This document shows, one piece after another, positions 11,441-22,474 of a stretch of DNA of 64,000 nt (positions are counted from its first letter, which is position 1; the number at the start of each line of letters is the position of its first letter). Below the pieces are notes generated by a model. That model was not told where the DNA came from and did no database searches. It saw only the letters and a list, made by a program, of their open reading frames with translations. The position numbers and the translations under genes are program-made. The stretch is from Yamagishiella unicocca (taxonomy: Eukaryota; Chlorophyta; Chlorophyceae; Chlamydomonadales; Volvocaceae): contig BDSL01000022.1 of NCBI GenBank assembly GCA_003116995.1, positions 620,001 through 684,000 of the forward strand, given 5' to 3'.

Positions 11441-12304
11441 ACGGTGAGCACAGATTCTCTGTATCTTCGTGCCGGTTTGGGGCCTTGCCCATGCCGCAAC
11501 CTTACTAGGTACTAGACGGCTTGGACCGCAATTCCTGTCGTTGCTGACGAGGAGTGAAGGCCGACTGCACTCCCAATCTCAACCACCAGCTTTAACCTTC
11601 AACTTCCCTGTTTGGGCTAAACCCCAGCGAGTAGCCCATCAGCGTACCCGATATAATATCGCTTGTGAGGTAACGGTGCGTCTTCACCCTCTCCCTACCT
11701 GCATTGTTTATTATCGCCCCGGTGGGGCTCTAGCAGTCTCTAGCAGAGTGTGTAACGGAGTCTTTGCAGAAAACCCAATAGTGTCTCTGTCAGCTCCCGC
11801 AAGGGAGCTTCCAACACCTTGCAAGAATACACGTGTCATGTTTGCCTTGACCCCCAACTGTCCAAATTGTAGAGCGGTGCATCAGAATCATATCGTACGC
11901 AGCAAGACCGCTAGCCAGTGTTTTCTACATGGAGCGACGTCTGTTTGTTGTTTCGTTTCCATTCAGTTTGCCTCGCAAGCTTTCCACGCCAATCAATTGA
12001 TTCAGCTAATTCTGGCAGCAAGTTCTTGGAGCCCGTGCGATCCAGACCACGAACTAATGCTGGTACATTGTCTTCCCGTAAAGCTTTCCGCTAAGGCACT
12101 ATCCGACAAGTCGCCAGCAGTACATACGCTGAGCCGGCTGGCAAGCAAAACGTATAGCCAACTGACAACGTGAAGGGCAACCGTTGCCTGAAAGATGTAG
12201 CCTCTTTCTGTAGAGGTTGCCTTCAGGGAACCTAAGCTCGTACAGGGCGTAGCGTAGAAAGTTGCTAAGCAACGGCCCGTACAGGCAAGCACAGAAACCA
12301 GACG
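11441..12304. other. Spacer with no supported gene
   Basis: A plus-strand frame covers 11469-12173 but lacks codon bias and has no recognisable domain. It is treated as chance. Confidence 0.35.
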
Positions 12305-12454
12305 TCACCTGTAGGCCTGCTGAGCCCCGGCCTGCTGAGCTTCCCTAAGCAGCTGGAGAAACTGCGCTTCAGTGAGCGTAATGTTTCGCTGTTGCTGCTG
12401 TTGGAACTGTTGAGGAAGCGTCGGAGCGCCTGCTTGTTGATGGCGCTGATCCAT
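12305..12454 (-). CDS. Short Gln-rich reading frame or first exon, unknown
   Basis: From the ATG at 12454 the frame encodes a 49-residue Gln-rich peptide with a short amphipathic stretch, ITLTEAQFLQLLREAQQAG, and stops at 12305. Just before the stop, at 12309, an AG|GTGACG donor is present, so this may instead be exon 1 of a longer minus-strand gene leading towards the coding relic at 10.1-11.1 kb. Gln-rich starts followed by a LT-x-x-Q-F helix also occur in retrotransposon Gag proteins, but the match is too weak to claim. Phases to the next piece do not obviously close. Confidence 0.25.
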   Translation of the reverse strand: MDQRHQQAGAPTLPQQFQQQQQRNITLTEAQFLQLLREAQQAGAQQAYR

Positions 12455-13068
12455 GTTACCAGCCAAACATGAAAATGTGGCGAAAATATACCCAGCGAGT
12501 CGGTGTGTCTTCTTCCAGGCACAAAATATTTTATGCGGGCGGCAAACGCTGCGCACAGATGTCCTGTAAAAAGCTTCTCGGCGTCTAATAATCTGCACTA
12601 TTCTTGATTTTTGCAATGCTTCTTTGTGGTTGCTCCATCAGCTCCAAATTTAACGAACGTTTGCTTCCTACGGGCTCCTAGGTTTGCTACGAGCCCTTGG
12701 ACGGCATAGCGCGCGTACCAATTTTGGCGGTTCCTACGCCTGTACGACGGCCCTTGTGGAAACGCGTAGGAAGGTAGGATTGCCGAAACCAATCCTTCGC
12801 CCTACAGGAACAGGCCTGCAAGAAACAGGCCTGGCTGCCAACTTGCTTTTGTACGGGAGACTTTGTGTGCGAGCCGTGGCGCCCGTGGGGTCAAGATCAA
12901 CGTACAAGAAGCCCCGCTAACAAGAACATCCTCCGATGTCTACTCGTAGCATACTTTCTTTTGCAGGCACCATCGCTGCGATTACCGATTAGCCTTTCTT
13001 TAACGAACCGAAACGACAGGACATCAGACTCTGCTTTGGCTACGGCCGCGGAAAGCCTTGAACCAACA
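12455..13068. other. Spacer and probable 5' region of the CxxC protein gene
   Basis: The plus-strand frame of the next gene stays open upstream to about 12865, but with weaker codon bias, so this is read as leader. No other gene is seen. Confidence 0.35.
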
Positions 13069-14013
13069 ATGGACAACGCCCCGGAGTCTGTGAGGCCCGT
13101 GCTTGATTCCATGATGCAGGCAGCCATGACCGGCGCTTCGCCTCCCGAATGGACGCCCTTTACGGAAAATTGGTACTGGGCGACGCTCCTTGACAAGAAA
13201 CCGTTCCGTTCGTTTTACGCTTCTCAAGGGGACCGGCAGCCGCTGATCGATGGCCCAGCGAAAAACCTGAGCCAGACGCCGCGCGAGCAGTGCGAACTGG
13301 ACGGTCTCGTCACGGAGGGGCTCGAGCGCCAGGGTCCAGGTCAGCAGGTCGTCCTACACGGCCTGCAGGCCGCGCCGCACCTCAACGGCCGCAAGGGTCG
13401 CGTGTTGCCCCTGGAAGGCCCCGGAGCGCCGGCCAGCGCTCCCAGCCTCGGCCGCGTGGCCGTGCGCCTGGCAGGCGGCCAGGAGGTCTCTTGCCGCCCT
13501 AAAAACCTGCTCAACATCAAGGACGCTGCCGGCGTCTCAGCCTCCACGGTGGTCCCCGCAACGGCGGCGGCGCCATCCTCGGCATCCTCGGCAACAGGAT
13601 CAACCTCAGCAGGCCTGCCATCACCCACGGGGCCGCTTGCCGACCTGGTTCGAGCTGACGTCACGAAGGGCAGGATCCCGCCAAGGCTGACCCGCCACGA
13701 CCTGCTGAGCTGTGGGTTGGCCTCCTACGCGATTCGGTGCAGCTCCTGCCAGGACCGCAGCAACCACCTGACTTTCATCGCTCTGGCGAGGACGGAGCCC
13801 ATGAGCACGCGGCCCGTACCTGAGGCCGTGAAGCTGGAGTGCATTGACTGCCTGGTGCGAGCGGCTCAGGCGGCCCGTGTGCCCCCAGATGCCAAGGCTG
13901 TTGAGGCGTTTGTTGACGGCCGCTGCATGGCCAGCACCATGGCGTGTATGGTGCTCACGGGGAAGCCTCAAATGCAGTGGGGCGGGCTGGGTGGAAGCGG
14001 CGCCATGTACTAG
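13069..14013 (+). CDS. Single-exon protein with SH3-like 'LNGRKGRV' module and two CxxC pairs
   Basis: The ATG at 13069 starts a 314-residue frame with strong G/C third-position bias. Residues about 97-150 contain AAPHLNGRKGRVLPLEG followed by GRVAVRLAGGQEVSCRPKNL; this pattern is a small beta module common in algal MYND, ankyrin and SET proteins, where it precedes or follows the main domain. A Ser/Ala/Thr linker follows. The C-terminal third has IRCSSCQ and LECIDCL, two CxxC pairs that could bind zinc or iron, in a region resembling no family I can name. There is no MYND consensus in the product. The frame stays open upstream of the chosen ATG, so a longer N-terminus cannot be excluded. Function unknown; nucleic-acid or protein binding is only an inference. 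Confidence 0.7.
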   Translation: MDNAPESVRPVLDSMMQAAMTGASPPEWTPFTENWYWATLLDKKPFRSFYASQGDRQPLIDGPAKNLSQTPREQCELDGLVTEGLERQGPGQQVVLHGLQAAPHLNGRKGRVLPLEGPGAPASAPSLGRVAVRLAGGQEVSCRPKNLLNIKDAAGVSASTVVPATAAAPSSASSATGSTSAGLPSPTGPLADLVRADVTKGRIPPRLTRHDLLSCGLASYAIRCSSCQDRSNHLTFIALARTEPMSTRPVPEAVKLECIDCLVRAAQAARVPPDAKAVEAFVDGRCMASTMACMVLTGKPQMQWGGLGGSGAMY

Positions 14014-14531
14014 CTACGAGCAGGTGTGCCAGACAGGCGGGCAAAAGCTGACGCCTTGCTTGCTTAGTGTGCTGATGGCGCTCATTTTCCGCTAAACTGC
14101 TGAGGATCAACACGGAAACCAATACGTGTGTGTGTGTGTGCGCGCTCTAGCCACGAGTTGGGGGTAGGCTTTGGGTTAGTGCGGGGCAGGGGCAGCAGGG
14201 GCAGCGCTGGCGTGTCGTGAGTGTCGTTATGCAGGTCTGCGGGCATCTATCGGTACTGAACTAGTTGGGAGGATTGAATCAGCGGTGGCCAGGCGGTGAA
14301 GTGCGCTGAGCGTTCGTGTCCCGCCTTCCAAAATGTTAGCGGATCGTAGGCACCAATGGGACGGGCTGGAAGGAAGCACAGACGAAGGAGGAGCGTGTGC
14401 GCACTGTGCGCGCATTATGTACCGAGCAATGTAGGAATTGAAAAACCGAGCAATTTATGTGCCGGAGTTCGACTGTATTTAGCCCCCGCCTACCTCGGAA
14501 AATGTTTTGGCTCGTAGCTGATGGTGGGAGT

Positions 14532-14600
14532 TGTTACAATGGGCTCCAGGCCTTCAGATAAGCACATCGGGCGCATCGCCTGACACTCGTGTTGGGTGAG
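14532..14600 (+). repeat. Dispersed repeat family A, diverged copy
   Basis: Reads GTTACAATGGGCTCCAG, then CACATCGGGCGCATCGCCTG and ACACT, in the same order as the copies at 9.8 and 39 kb. Confidence 0.65.
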
Positions 14601-15397
14601 AACCTAGGATGGAAGAGAATGGAATTTATAAGGATACAGGTCTTATTTTCTTTGGGGCACATGATGAGGCATGATGCAAGGTAGTCCCCCTTGCCAATCC
14701 GAGGATAGAGCCTGGGCGGCAAACAAGGGTGCGTCGTGGCAAATACTGTACAGCACAGGAGCACGGTAACTGGACTCCCGAAAGAGCTTGCCAGCCCTGG
14801 CGCTGTGCAATGTGGCAACCCAGAAAGCTGCCAAAGCAAAGGAGCAACCCCGTTCCTGACGAACACCGAAGTACGGCCTTGACATTGATGGCACTCAAGT
14901 ATAATTGTACAGACAATGTCGTATACGTGTTGAACTGTCTGTCGATAGTGCGATGTTTACCATTTACTGAATTTTACTGAATTGTTTGGGTGTGATGGGA
15001 AGATGGGAACATACTGAACTTTACTGAATTGTTTGGCCTAAATGGGCCCCCTGTAAGCAGTAAACCGACCACATATGACATTCCGCCGTGTGCAGGACAC
15101 GTCATAACGTACAGAAACGGCAATAGAAACGTGCCCAGGTGCCCAGCGTGACACGCGCATGCTCGTCTTCGCGCCTAGGGCTGGCCAACACGTGGTACAA
15201 AATAACGTAATGTGTTCCGGTCCTCAGTTATAGGAAAAGCAGCACAGGTCCCACATCGCCGTCCCGTTATGTGATTGCCATCCGCACCAACGAATACCGT
15301 CTGTAAAACATCCACAGGTCGAGTAATGTTGATAGGCTGCTAATGCCAATGGGCTGTTTGGATCAAATACCCCCGGTGCACTCTGGTGCACTTCGGT

Positions 15398-15475
15398 TTC
15401 TGTCTTTTTCCTCTCCTTCAGTGTCAGGCGATGTGCCCGATGGTTCTACCCTCTGGCCTGGAACCCACTGTAACA
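15398..15475 (-). repeat. Dispersed repeat family A, inverted copy
   Basis: On this strand it reads TTTCTGTC-rich sequence, then GTGTCAGGCGATGTGCCCGA and GGAACCCACTGTAAC, which is the reverse complement of the family. The copy at 38.45 kb shares the same flank (TTTCTGT-ATCTTTT, then CTCC). Confidence 0.7.
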
Positions 15476-17251
15476 ATTACTACTAAATACCCCTAACCTT
15501 CCGGGAGATTGACCCGTTGACCCGGCTTGACACCCGTTTCCGGTGTCTTACGATGCTTCCACTACCGATATCCAAGTTGCAGCAGTCTGGCCGGATCATA
15601 ATCGCTACGCCTCGATAATGGGTTCCCCAGTTCCCCAAATGGACGGAATATTACATTGCATAAAAGCAATTGCAGCGTCGTTCGTTGAGGGGAGTTGACG
15701 GTTGCAGGAGGGGAGGGGTTTTTGTGATGAAATGCAATGAATGCAACGACGTTGCGAGGGTGGCATCGCGCGTTGCCACGGATAAGGAGCATCCAAGTCA
15801 GTGCTCGATGGCCAGCTGTGCATGCGGCGAGCTTTGGTCGCCACGGACATGTCTGGCACCCTCTGGCACCCTGTGGTCGTTTGTGACGGCTACGTAGCCT
15901 TTGTTCTTGCCGCTCGCGTCCACGACGTTGGGTATGGACCATTCCGCGGTAGCTTGCACTTTATGCATTCGTCATCTGTTTGGGTCTGCACGCCCGCCAG
16001 TCTTTACCCTTACACAAATGGCATTCTGTGGCGATTCGCCTGTCCAAATCCCCCAGATGCTGAACGTACGGAGTCAAAGCGTCGTTGTGTGCGAGCGTGA
16101 ACCACAGGCGCAGAAAGCGCACCACTGCAGGCAGAGGCCGCTTTCAACCGTGCAACGCAAAGCGCGCCGAGCCCACCCAGACAAGCCCAGACCGTCCCAG
16201 ACCATCGCTTCTCCACCGCCGCCCCCGAACCTTGTGAGGCCGAACTCGTACACCGACATCGTACACCTGTCCGTGGTTGCGGTCTGCGTTCATTTCCGGC
16301 GATTCCAAAAACGCCGATGTGTAAAAGACTTTTACGATATGGCTGAGGCCATACTTTTCCCGAGATGCATCCTATACCAATGTTAAAGATAACAGTGTAT
16401 CGGTCTCATGCTGTAAAGGTTCCCTCGTGTTCCCTCGTGCGTGCTGGTGCGTGCGGGTTTGGTATCGATACGCGTCGGTGTTCAGTGGTGGGTGCGAACC
16501 TCTGTGGCCTGGCTGGCCGTGCCCGGGCAATTTCCAGACCCAGGGCGTTGGAAGCAAGCCGTATTTTGGTGCACCTAGGGTATTGGTCCATCCACTTGAG
16601 CCCTGGTCTGGGTTTGGAGGACCCACGGTAACTGCTTCGCGACTAGCGGTGTACCACCCCAGCATCATTGCGTGGTATAAGTATACAACCACATGTTGGG
16701 CACATTGACGAACTTAGGCAGAGATGGCAATGAAGGCAAGCCGTGGGCGCAGAACGAGGCAACAAGCCGATACACTTGAACTATGAAAATATAAGCAGTA
16801 AACAGCATAGCAAAAATACAGACAAGACGTCTCTGCAATCGGCAAGGACTCGAGTCTCACTAACAGCAAGCCAGCGCCAGCGCATAGGCCTTTATACGGA
16901 CTTGACCTGCAACTACAAAGATATGCCAACCCAATAGGTTAATCGGTGTCCTGGTCAGTTTTCATGACCGTTCTTAGTTGCTAGTCCCTTTGTGATATCC
17001 AGCATATGTCGTACAAAGCTTTAGGGACCGTTTTCCTCCACCGGGCGCCGGATAGGTATCGTTAGCACCGGTAAAAGTTTAGCTACGCGACTCTCATGCA
17101 AAATCCCTACGGTAAAGTAGCTAACTATAGTTGACCTGAGGACAGTCGTCTCGGAGTCCCTGGGCTTAGCAGCCGGAGCCCCATGTTGCTTCTCCCTTCC
17201 GCTCTTGTCATAGTTCCCGTTCCATTAGCAACTGCTGAAGTTCTCATAGCC

Positions 17252-20200
17252 ATGCCTGGCGATGGGATAACGCGGGACAACCAAGCTTCCTCCTCGCGAG
17301 CCGCTGCCCAGCCAACTATCAAGCGAGGCTGGAACAGCTGCAGCAATGAATCTGCGGCAGAGGTGGGGAATTGGGAGGGTATCGGAGGGGCTGAGCACAT
17401 AGTTCCGTGCTCTCGACGGCTCACCTCGGCATCCTCTCGTGGACCCAGGTCAGCTCCTCACAGCGGAAGCGGGCGCGCCTCGAGATTTACCGGCCTGGCG
17501 TCCCAGCACGAATCAGCCTATCAGCATTCCGAATGCCGGACAAGCTGAGCCCTCCGCTGCGGGACGACGACAAGGTCGGAAATGAAAGCCAAGCCAACAA
17601 CGCCGCGGCGCAGGTGCTTTACCCTCATTCATGCTTGAATTGCAGGACGGACATTTCCAATACGAGCTTGGTGAAAACTTGAGCTCAAGATGTGAGTGCG
17701 TAATGCGTTTGGCCGGCAAGTTGCATGGCCTTGCATAAACATGTATTTCCTTATTTTCGCACCTGCAGACAAGATACTATCAAAAATGGGGGAGGGTAAG
17801 CAGTGTTGATTACAAACGTCAAAGAGCTTTCTTGCAGCCTAGGCACAATTTTGGCAACATTATCTGACCCGATTTTGCCCATTTCTTAGGCACGTTTGGC
17901 CGTGTCCTCGAGTGCTGGGATCGTAAGCGTGAGGACTACGTAGCCATTAAAATTGTCCGGAATATCGACAAGTACAGGCATGCGGCCATGATCGAGGTGA
18001 GCCCCACAAGGGTATGCGTCCGCCGCTGCTCCTCCACCCGGCTTTCCCATACCCCCCAGCCTATGACCCTCGTCGAGGCCTATCCCCTAGTGCAGTCGGA
18101 TCGAGCTATCCAGATTGCGTGCCTGCTGCCCTGTGCGCCTCCCCCTGCTTGGATCCCTTGACACCGCTGCGAACACCTTGCCGCATGGACTGCAGCTCGA
18201 GGTCTTAAATACGCTAGAGAAGAACGATCCAGTTGGCCAAAAGTAAGTCCGCAGTGTGGTCTTCAACCGCAGCTCTTCCTTGCCATTGCGGCATATGGCC
18301 CGCTAGCCCTATAACCGTGCATAATGAGCCGTCGTGTCGGAACTCGGTCACGGCCTTGGCCGCTCTCATGACGGGGATCCCGTTTCCGTTCCTCCCGACG
18401 CGGATTGTAACATCTTCCCCCTGGCCACCGCACACCCATCGCTGGACAGTCACTGCGTGGCGCTGCGCGAGTGGTTTGACTACCGAGGACACGTCTGCAT
18501 GGTGGGTTGGGGGGGAAGAGGGAAAACGGGGAAGGGCATGGCGACGGCAGGACCAGCGGCAGGCGGGGCAGGGCCCGCAATCAGAGAAAACCACGCTTAC
18601 CGGGGCCATTTGGGCTGGTACGGAACGGGGATTGCAAGGGCAGTCAACGGGACTTCGGGTGGCGGCTGTTTCGTTGTCGGGTTGCGCCTGGTCTGGGAGC
18701 GGCCCGGGCTCGACGTGGGCTCTTCCAGGGCGGGTGGTGCATGGAGTGGGTTGGGGTGGTGGCTCGGGGGATGGCGGATGCATGGACGGGATGGGTTCCA
18801 ACTGCGTTCCAACTTGGGAAACCACCCGGTCGCCGTCAGGGCCGGACTGGGATTGACTGGGGCCCGCCGACACCGACTCGGCCCGGTCCCTTGCGTTGGA
18901 CGCGGACAGGATAAACGAGGCGCCTGGCTTCGTGATTTTGTTAGGTCGGGCCCACCAACACGCCAGCTTAGCCGCATGCTACTAAGGGACGTGCGTCCAC
19001 CCACCCGCCTATTCATCAATGCGCCATCGCGCTTTGTGGGCGCCCATGATGTATCGCCCCGTCGCAGCCATGTAAGCGCATCATCCCGCCTGACCTCACG
19101 CACCCATCAGCCCTCCGGATACAAATCGTGTTGTCAGTCCACCCGAAATGATTAACCGATCCCGCGCCTTTCTTGCATGCCGCGCCGGTGCCGGCCCCGC
19201 CATCATCACCCCAGGTGTTCGAGAAGCTGGGCCTCAGCTTGTTCGACTACATGCGAAAGAACGGCTATAAGCCCTTCCCGCTGGACCTGGTGCAGGTGAG
19301 GACAGCAAGCTTGGTATACGGGAGGTTCTGGAGCGGAGGGAAGGGCCGGGTTGATGCGAGTGCACCTCACGGCTCAGCTGGAACCGCTGCTGGCTGTGCG
19401 CCACGAAGCGCCCAGGCGACCGCCGGGCCCAGCCGGCAGCGGTTGAGTCGGCGGCGGAGCGCAGCTGCTGCGCTTCTCACCGTCCCTGCGCCCGAGTCTC
19501 GCCGCGGGCACCCGCTGCTCTTCTCACCGCCCCTGCGCCAGAATGCGTAGCCCTCGCGCGCGGCAGAACGCGAAACGGTTGCTGCGCGGTGCCCGCCCCC
19601 CTCCCCGGGCTCGTCCGCTCGCTCGCTTGCCTCGTGCCCGTCGTGGGCGCAGGAGTTTGGCCGACAGCTGCTCCAAGCCGTCAGCTACATGCACGAGTTG
19701 AGGCTTGTGCACACAGGTGTGGGCAGGAGGCCGGCCGGCCGGCGCGGCGGGCCGTGTGACGTGCGGGAGGAGGGAGGCGGGGTGAAAGGCGGCGTCGGAG
19801 GACGAGGAGGCTGCTGGACGGGACGGCGGGAGGGATTGGAAGGGTTGCAGGGACATTTGCTGGAATTGGCATTGCCACAGGAATGGCGACCGTAAATGCC
19901 TAGGGCCCAGTGATGCGCTGGGGCGGTGCGAGTAGTGGTGAAAGTATCCGGGCAGACAAAGCGCCCGTGATGCCATTGGATCCAATCTTCTTGGGATGAA
20001 ATGGATTGGAAGAAATGACAACTTAGCACTGGACCACCGGCTGACGCCATCTCCCCCCTCTTGCTGCCTCGGCTCCCCTCCTGGGCTGGATGTCGCAGAC
20101 CTCAAGCCGGAGAACATCCTGCTGACCTGCCACGAGTGCGCGCAGCCCGCGGAGAGCTCGGGGTCAAGGTGGGTTGCGGTCGGGCGCCGAGGAGGGGCCG

Positions 20201-22474
20201 CGGCTGGGCGCCAGTTGGCGCCGGCTGGCGGAGGAAGGGCCGGCAGGTAGGCACGCTGACGCGACCTGAACGGGGGGGAGAGGAAACCCGTGGACACGAC
20301 ATAGGAGAGTGAGGGAAGATTACTAGCACGGGAGAGCGCCGGGGGGGGGAGAGGGACGGACATTGTGCCTGCCGTGGTCCGCGCCCGGCTGGATGGCTCT
20401 TGCATGTGTGCGGTTAACACCAATCGCCAGCAGGCTCGGGTTGCAACAACCAGCACCCACATCACTCGGGCCGCTTTTAGCTTATTGTGACATGCAAGAC
20501 AGCCACCTCATGGGCGGGGAACGCTCTCGGCCGATGCGCCCCTCCTAGCGGGCACTCGTAGCCACCTGTGGGCGCCTCCCGAGTCCCGACCCTGTCCTGG
20601 CGGTGGCCCTGCCTGACTGCCCGTGCAAATGCGACCTCTTGATCGCCCGCAGTGGTAGCGGCCGCTGCTGCAGTCGCCCGCCGTCCTCGGAGATCAAAGT
20701 GATCGACTTCGGGAGCGCAACCTTCGAGGAGCAGTACCACAGGTGAAGCAGCCGGGGGTCGTTTGAAGGCGCAGGACTTATACACCGCCGTCGCATGGGG
20801 GCAGTGGCCGGGGGGGGGCACCGCCGTCGCATGGGGGCAGTGGCGGGGGCACTAGTCGCCGTTTGTCTAGTTGGCGGCGACTCAGGACGATCGTGACTGC
20901 AGCTCACCCGAATTGCGGGGGGCTCGGTATCCCTCCTGCTGCTCCCTCCCTCATCACCTCGTTCGGTCGGTCGCCCCCTCCCCCGCAGCTGCATCGTGTC
21001 CACACGGCATTACCGGGCACCGGAAGTGATACTGGGCCTGGGCTGGTCGTATCCGTGCGACATGTGGAGCATCGGCTGCATCCTCATCGAGCTCATAACG
21101 GGGGAGGCGCTGTTCCAGGTAGGAGCGGCGAAAGGGGGGTGCGCAGTTGATGTTCCGCAGGGTCGGGGGGCAGCGTGGCAGCGGCGGCGTCGTAACGGGA
21201 GGGGTGGGGTTCCGAGCTGGAAGGCAGGGACGTTGGGTTGGGACGTTGGGGCAGGGAGTCCAGCAAGAGGAAGGGTAGATGGTGCGAGGTATCGTAGTGC
21301 GGGTGGTAGCGCCCGTGGTATGCCGCCGCAACCACCAGTAACCACCGTCGCTGCCTTGCGACAACCAGCAGCCACATAATACAAGTAATATGCCTCGTTA
21401 GCTAGCCAGTTACCCCAAGGCGACCAGTGCCGCTAGGGATGCGCTCCCGCCGAAGAACGTGCTCCCACCTCATCCCAGGTGCTCTCTCAGCGAAGCCTCT
21501 CTTCCAATCCTGACACCCCCATCTAGGCCTCCGCGCCGTGTTTCAGAGTCCTCCCCAGCGAAGGATTCCCTGCCTCCGCCCCCACCCCCCTGGTGGCCGT
21601 CCATCGCTTCCCAAACCCACGCCCGTACGCGCCCCTCCTCTCCCCTCCCCCGGTTCTTTTATGTGACCCCCCCCTTCGTGCCTCTCTAGACGCACGAGAA
21701 CCTGGAGCACCTGGCCATGATGGAGGCCGTGCTGGGGCCCGTGCCGCCCAACATGTCGTGCAAGTGTGCGCGCACACCCGCCGGCAAGTACTTCAACGTG
21801 GGCGGCCGCCTCAACTGGCCGGACGGCGCAGCGAGCCGCAAGTCGGTAAAGTCGGTCAAGCGGCTGGCGGGGCTGCACCAACTCATATTGGAACAAGGTG
21901 AGGGCGGTGGCTTTGGTCGGGAGGGGGCTCTCGGTGTGGCTTCGGGGGGCGGCCGGAGGTTTTGCAGCCCTGCGTGGGTGATGGAACTGCCGCCTTGCGT
22001 GCACACCAGGGAGTCACCAGGGAACCTCTCACTCCCTGGCCCCCTCGAGCGAAGTTGCGGCCTTCCGCGGCACGTGGCCGCGTTGGCCTGGTTGTTCTCA
22101 CTACCATTGTGGTTTTGTCTGTGCCAGCCCTTGTCCCCCCCCCCCCCGACCCCTCCACCCTCCTCCTGGCTGCGTCCACGCCCTCAGGCGACGCCTCCGC
22201 CCGGCCCTACGCCGAGGAGCTGGTGGACCTCATCGGCTCCATGCTGCGGTACGACCCCTCAGAGCGCCTCTCCGCACCCCAGGCGCTGGCGCACCCCTTC
22301 TTCGCCACACCCTGCATCGTGCTGGCCGGGGGGCAAAGCTGCCCGCCCGCCGCCGCCGCACTGGCGCCCAGCAGCGGCGCCGCGGCGATCGTGCTGGTGG
22401 GAGTGAGCGTGCCCGGCAGCGGCGGCGGGACAGCGAGCAGCGCGCCGCTGCCGCCGGCTCAGGCGGTTGCGTGA
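17252..22474 (+). CDS. LAMMER (CLK/AFC-type) dual-specificity protein kinase, 14 exons
   Basis: Exons: 17252-17362, 17449-17574, 17646-17691, 17769-17795, 17890-17996, 18196-18242, 18450-18501, 19215-19295, 19653-19716, 20099-20168, 20653-20742, 20989-21118, 21690-21897, 22188-22474; 481 residues, all phases close. The basic stretch RKRARL (exon 2) and the [18 protein letters not shown] junction match plant AFC kinases. Catalytic elements: Gly loop MGEGTFG (101-107), VAIK Lys124, HTDLKPEN (219-226), DFG (262-264), [18 protein letters not shown], and [15 protein letters not shown] with HPFF near the end. The family phosphorylates SR splicing factors in the nucleus. The signature that names the family reads EHLAMMEA (323-330), with Ala in place of the usual Arg. 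The C-terminal tail after HPFF (about 60 residues, Ala/Gly/Pro-rich) is longer than in plants. Exons 1-2 are less certain than the rest. Confidence 0.93.

Larger units (their letters stand above)
14014..17251. other. Spacer with two dispersed repeats
   Basis: About 3.2 kb without a supported gene. It contains family A copies at 14532-14600 and 15398-15475, a short GT run near 14125, and a plus-strand TGTAA at 15052-15056 that could end the CxxC protein transcript. The right end should hold the LAMMER kinase promoter and leader. Short frames in both strands show no domain. Confidence 0.4.

Noticed and set aside
18334..19155. 273-codon plus-strand frame
   Set aside because: It spans kinase exon 7 in a different frame and the long following intron; no codon bias outside the exon.
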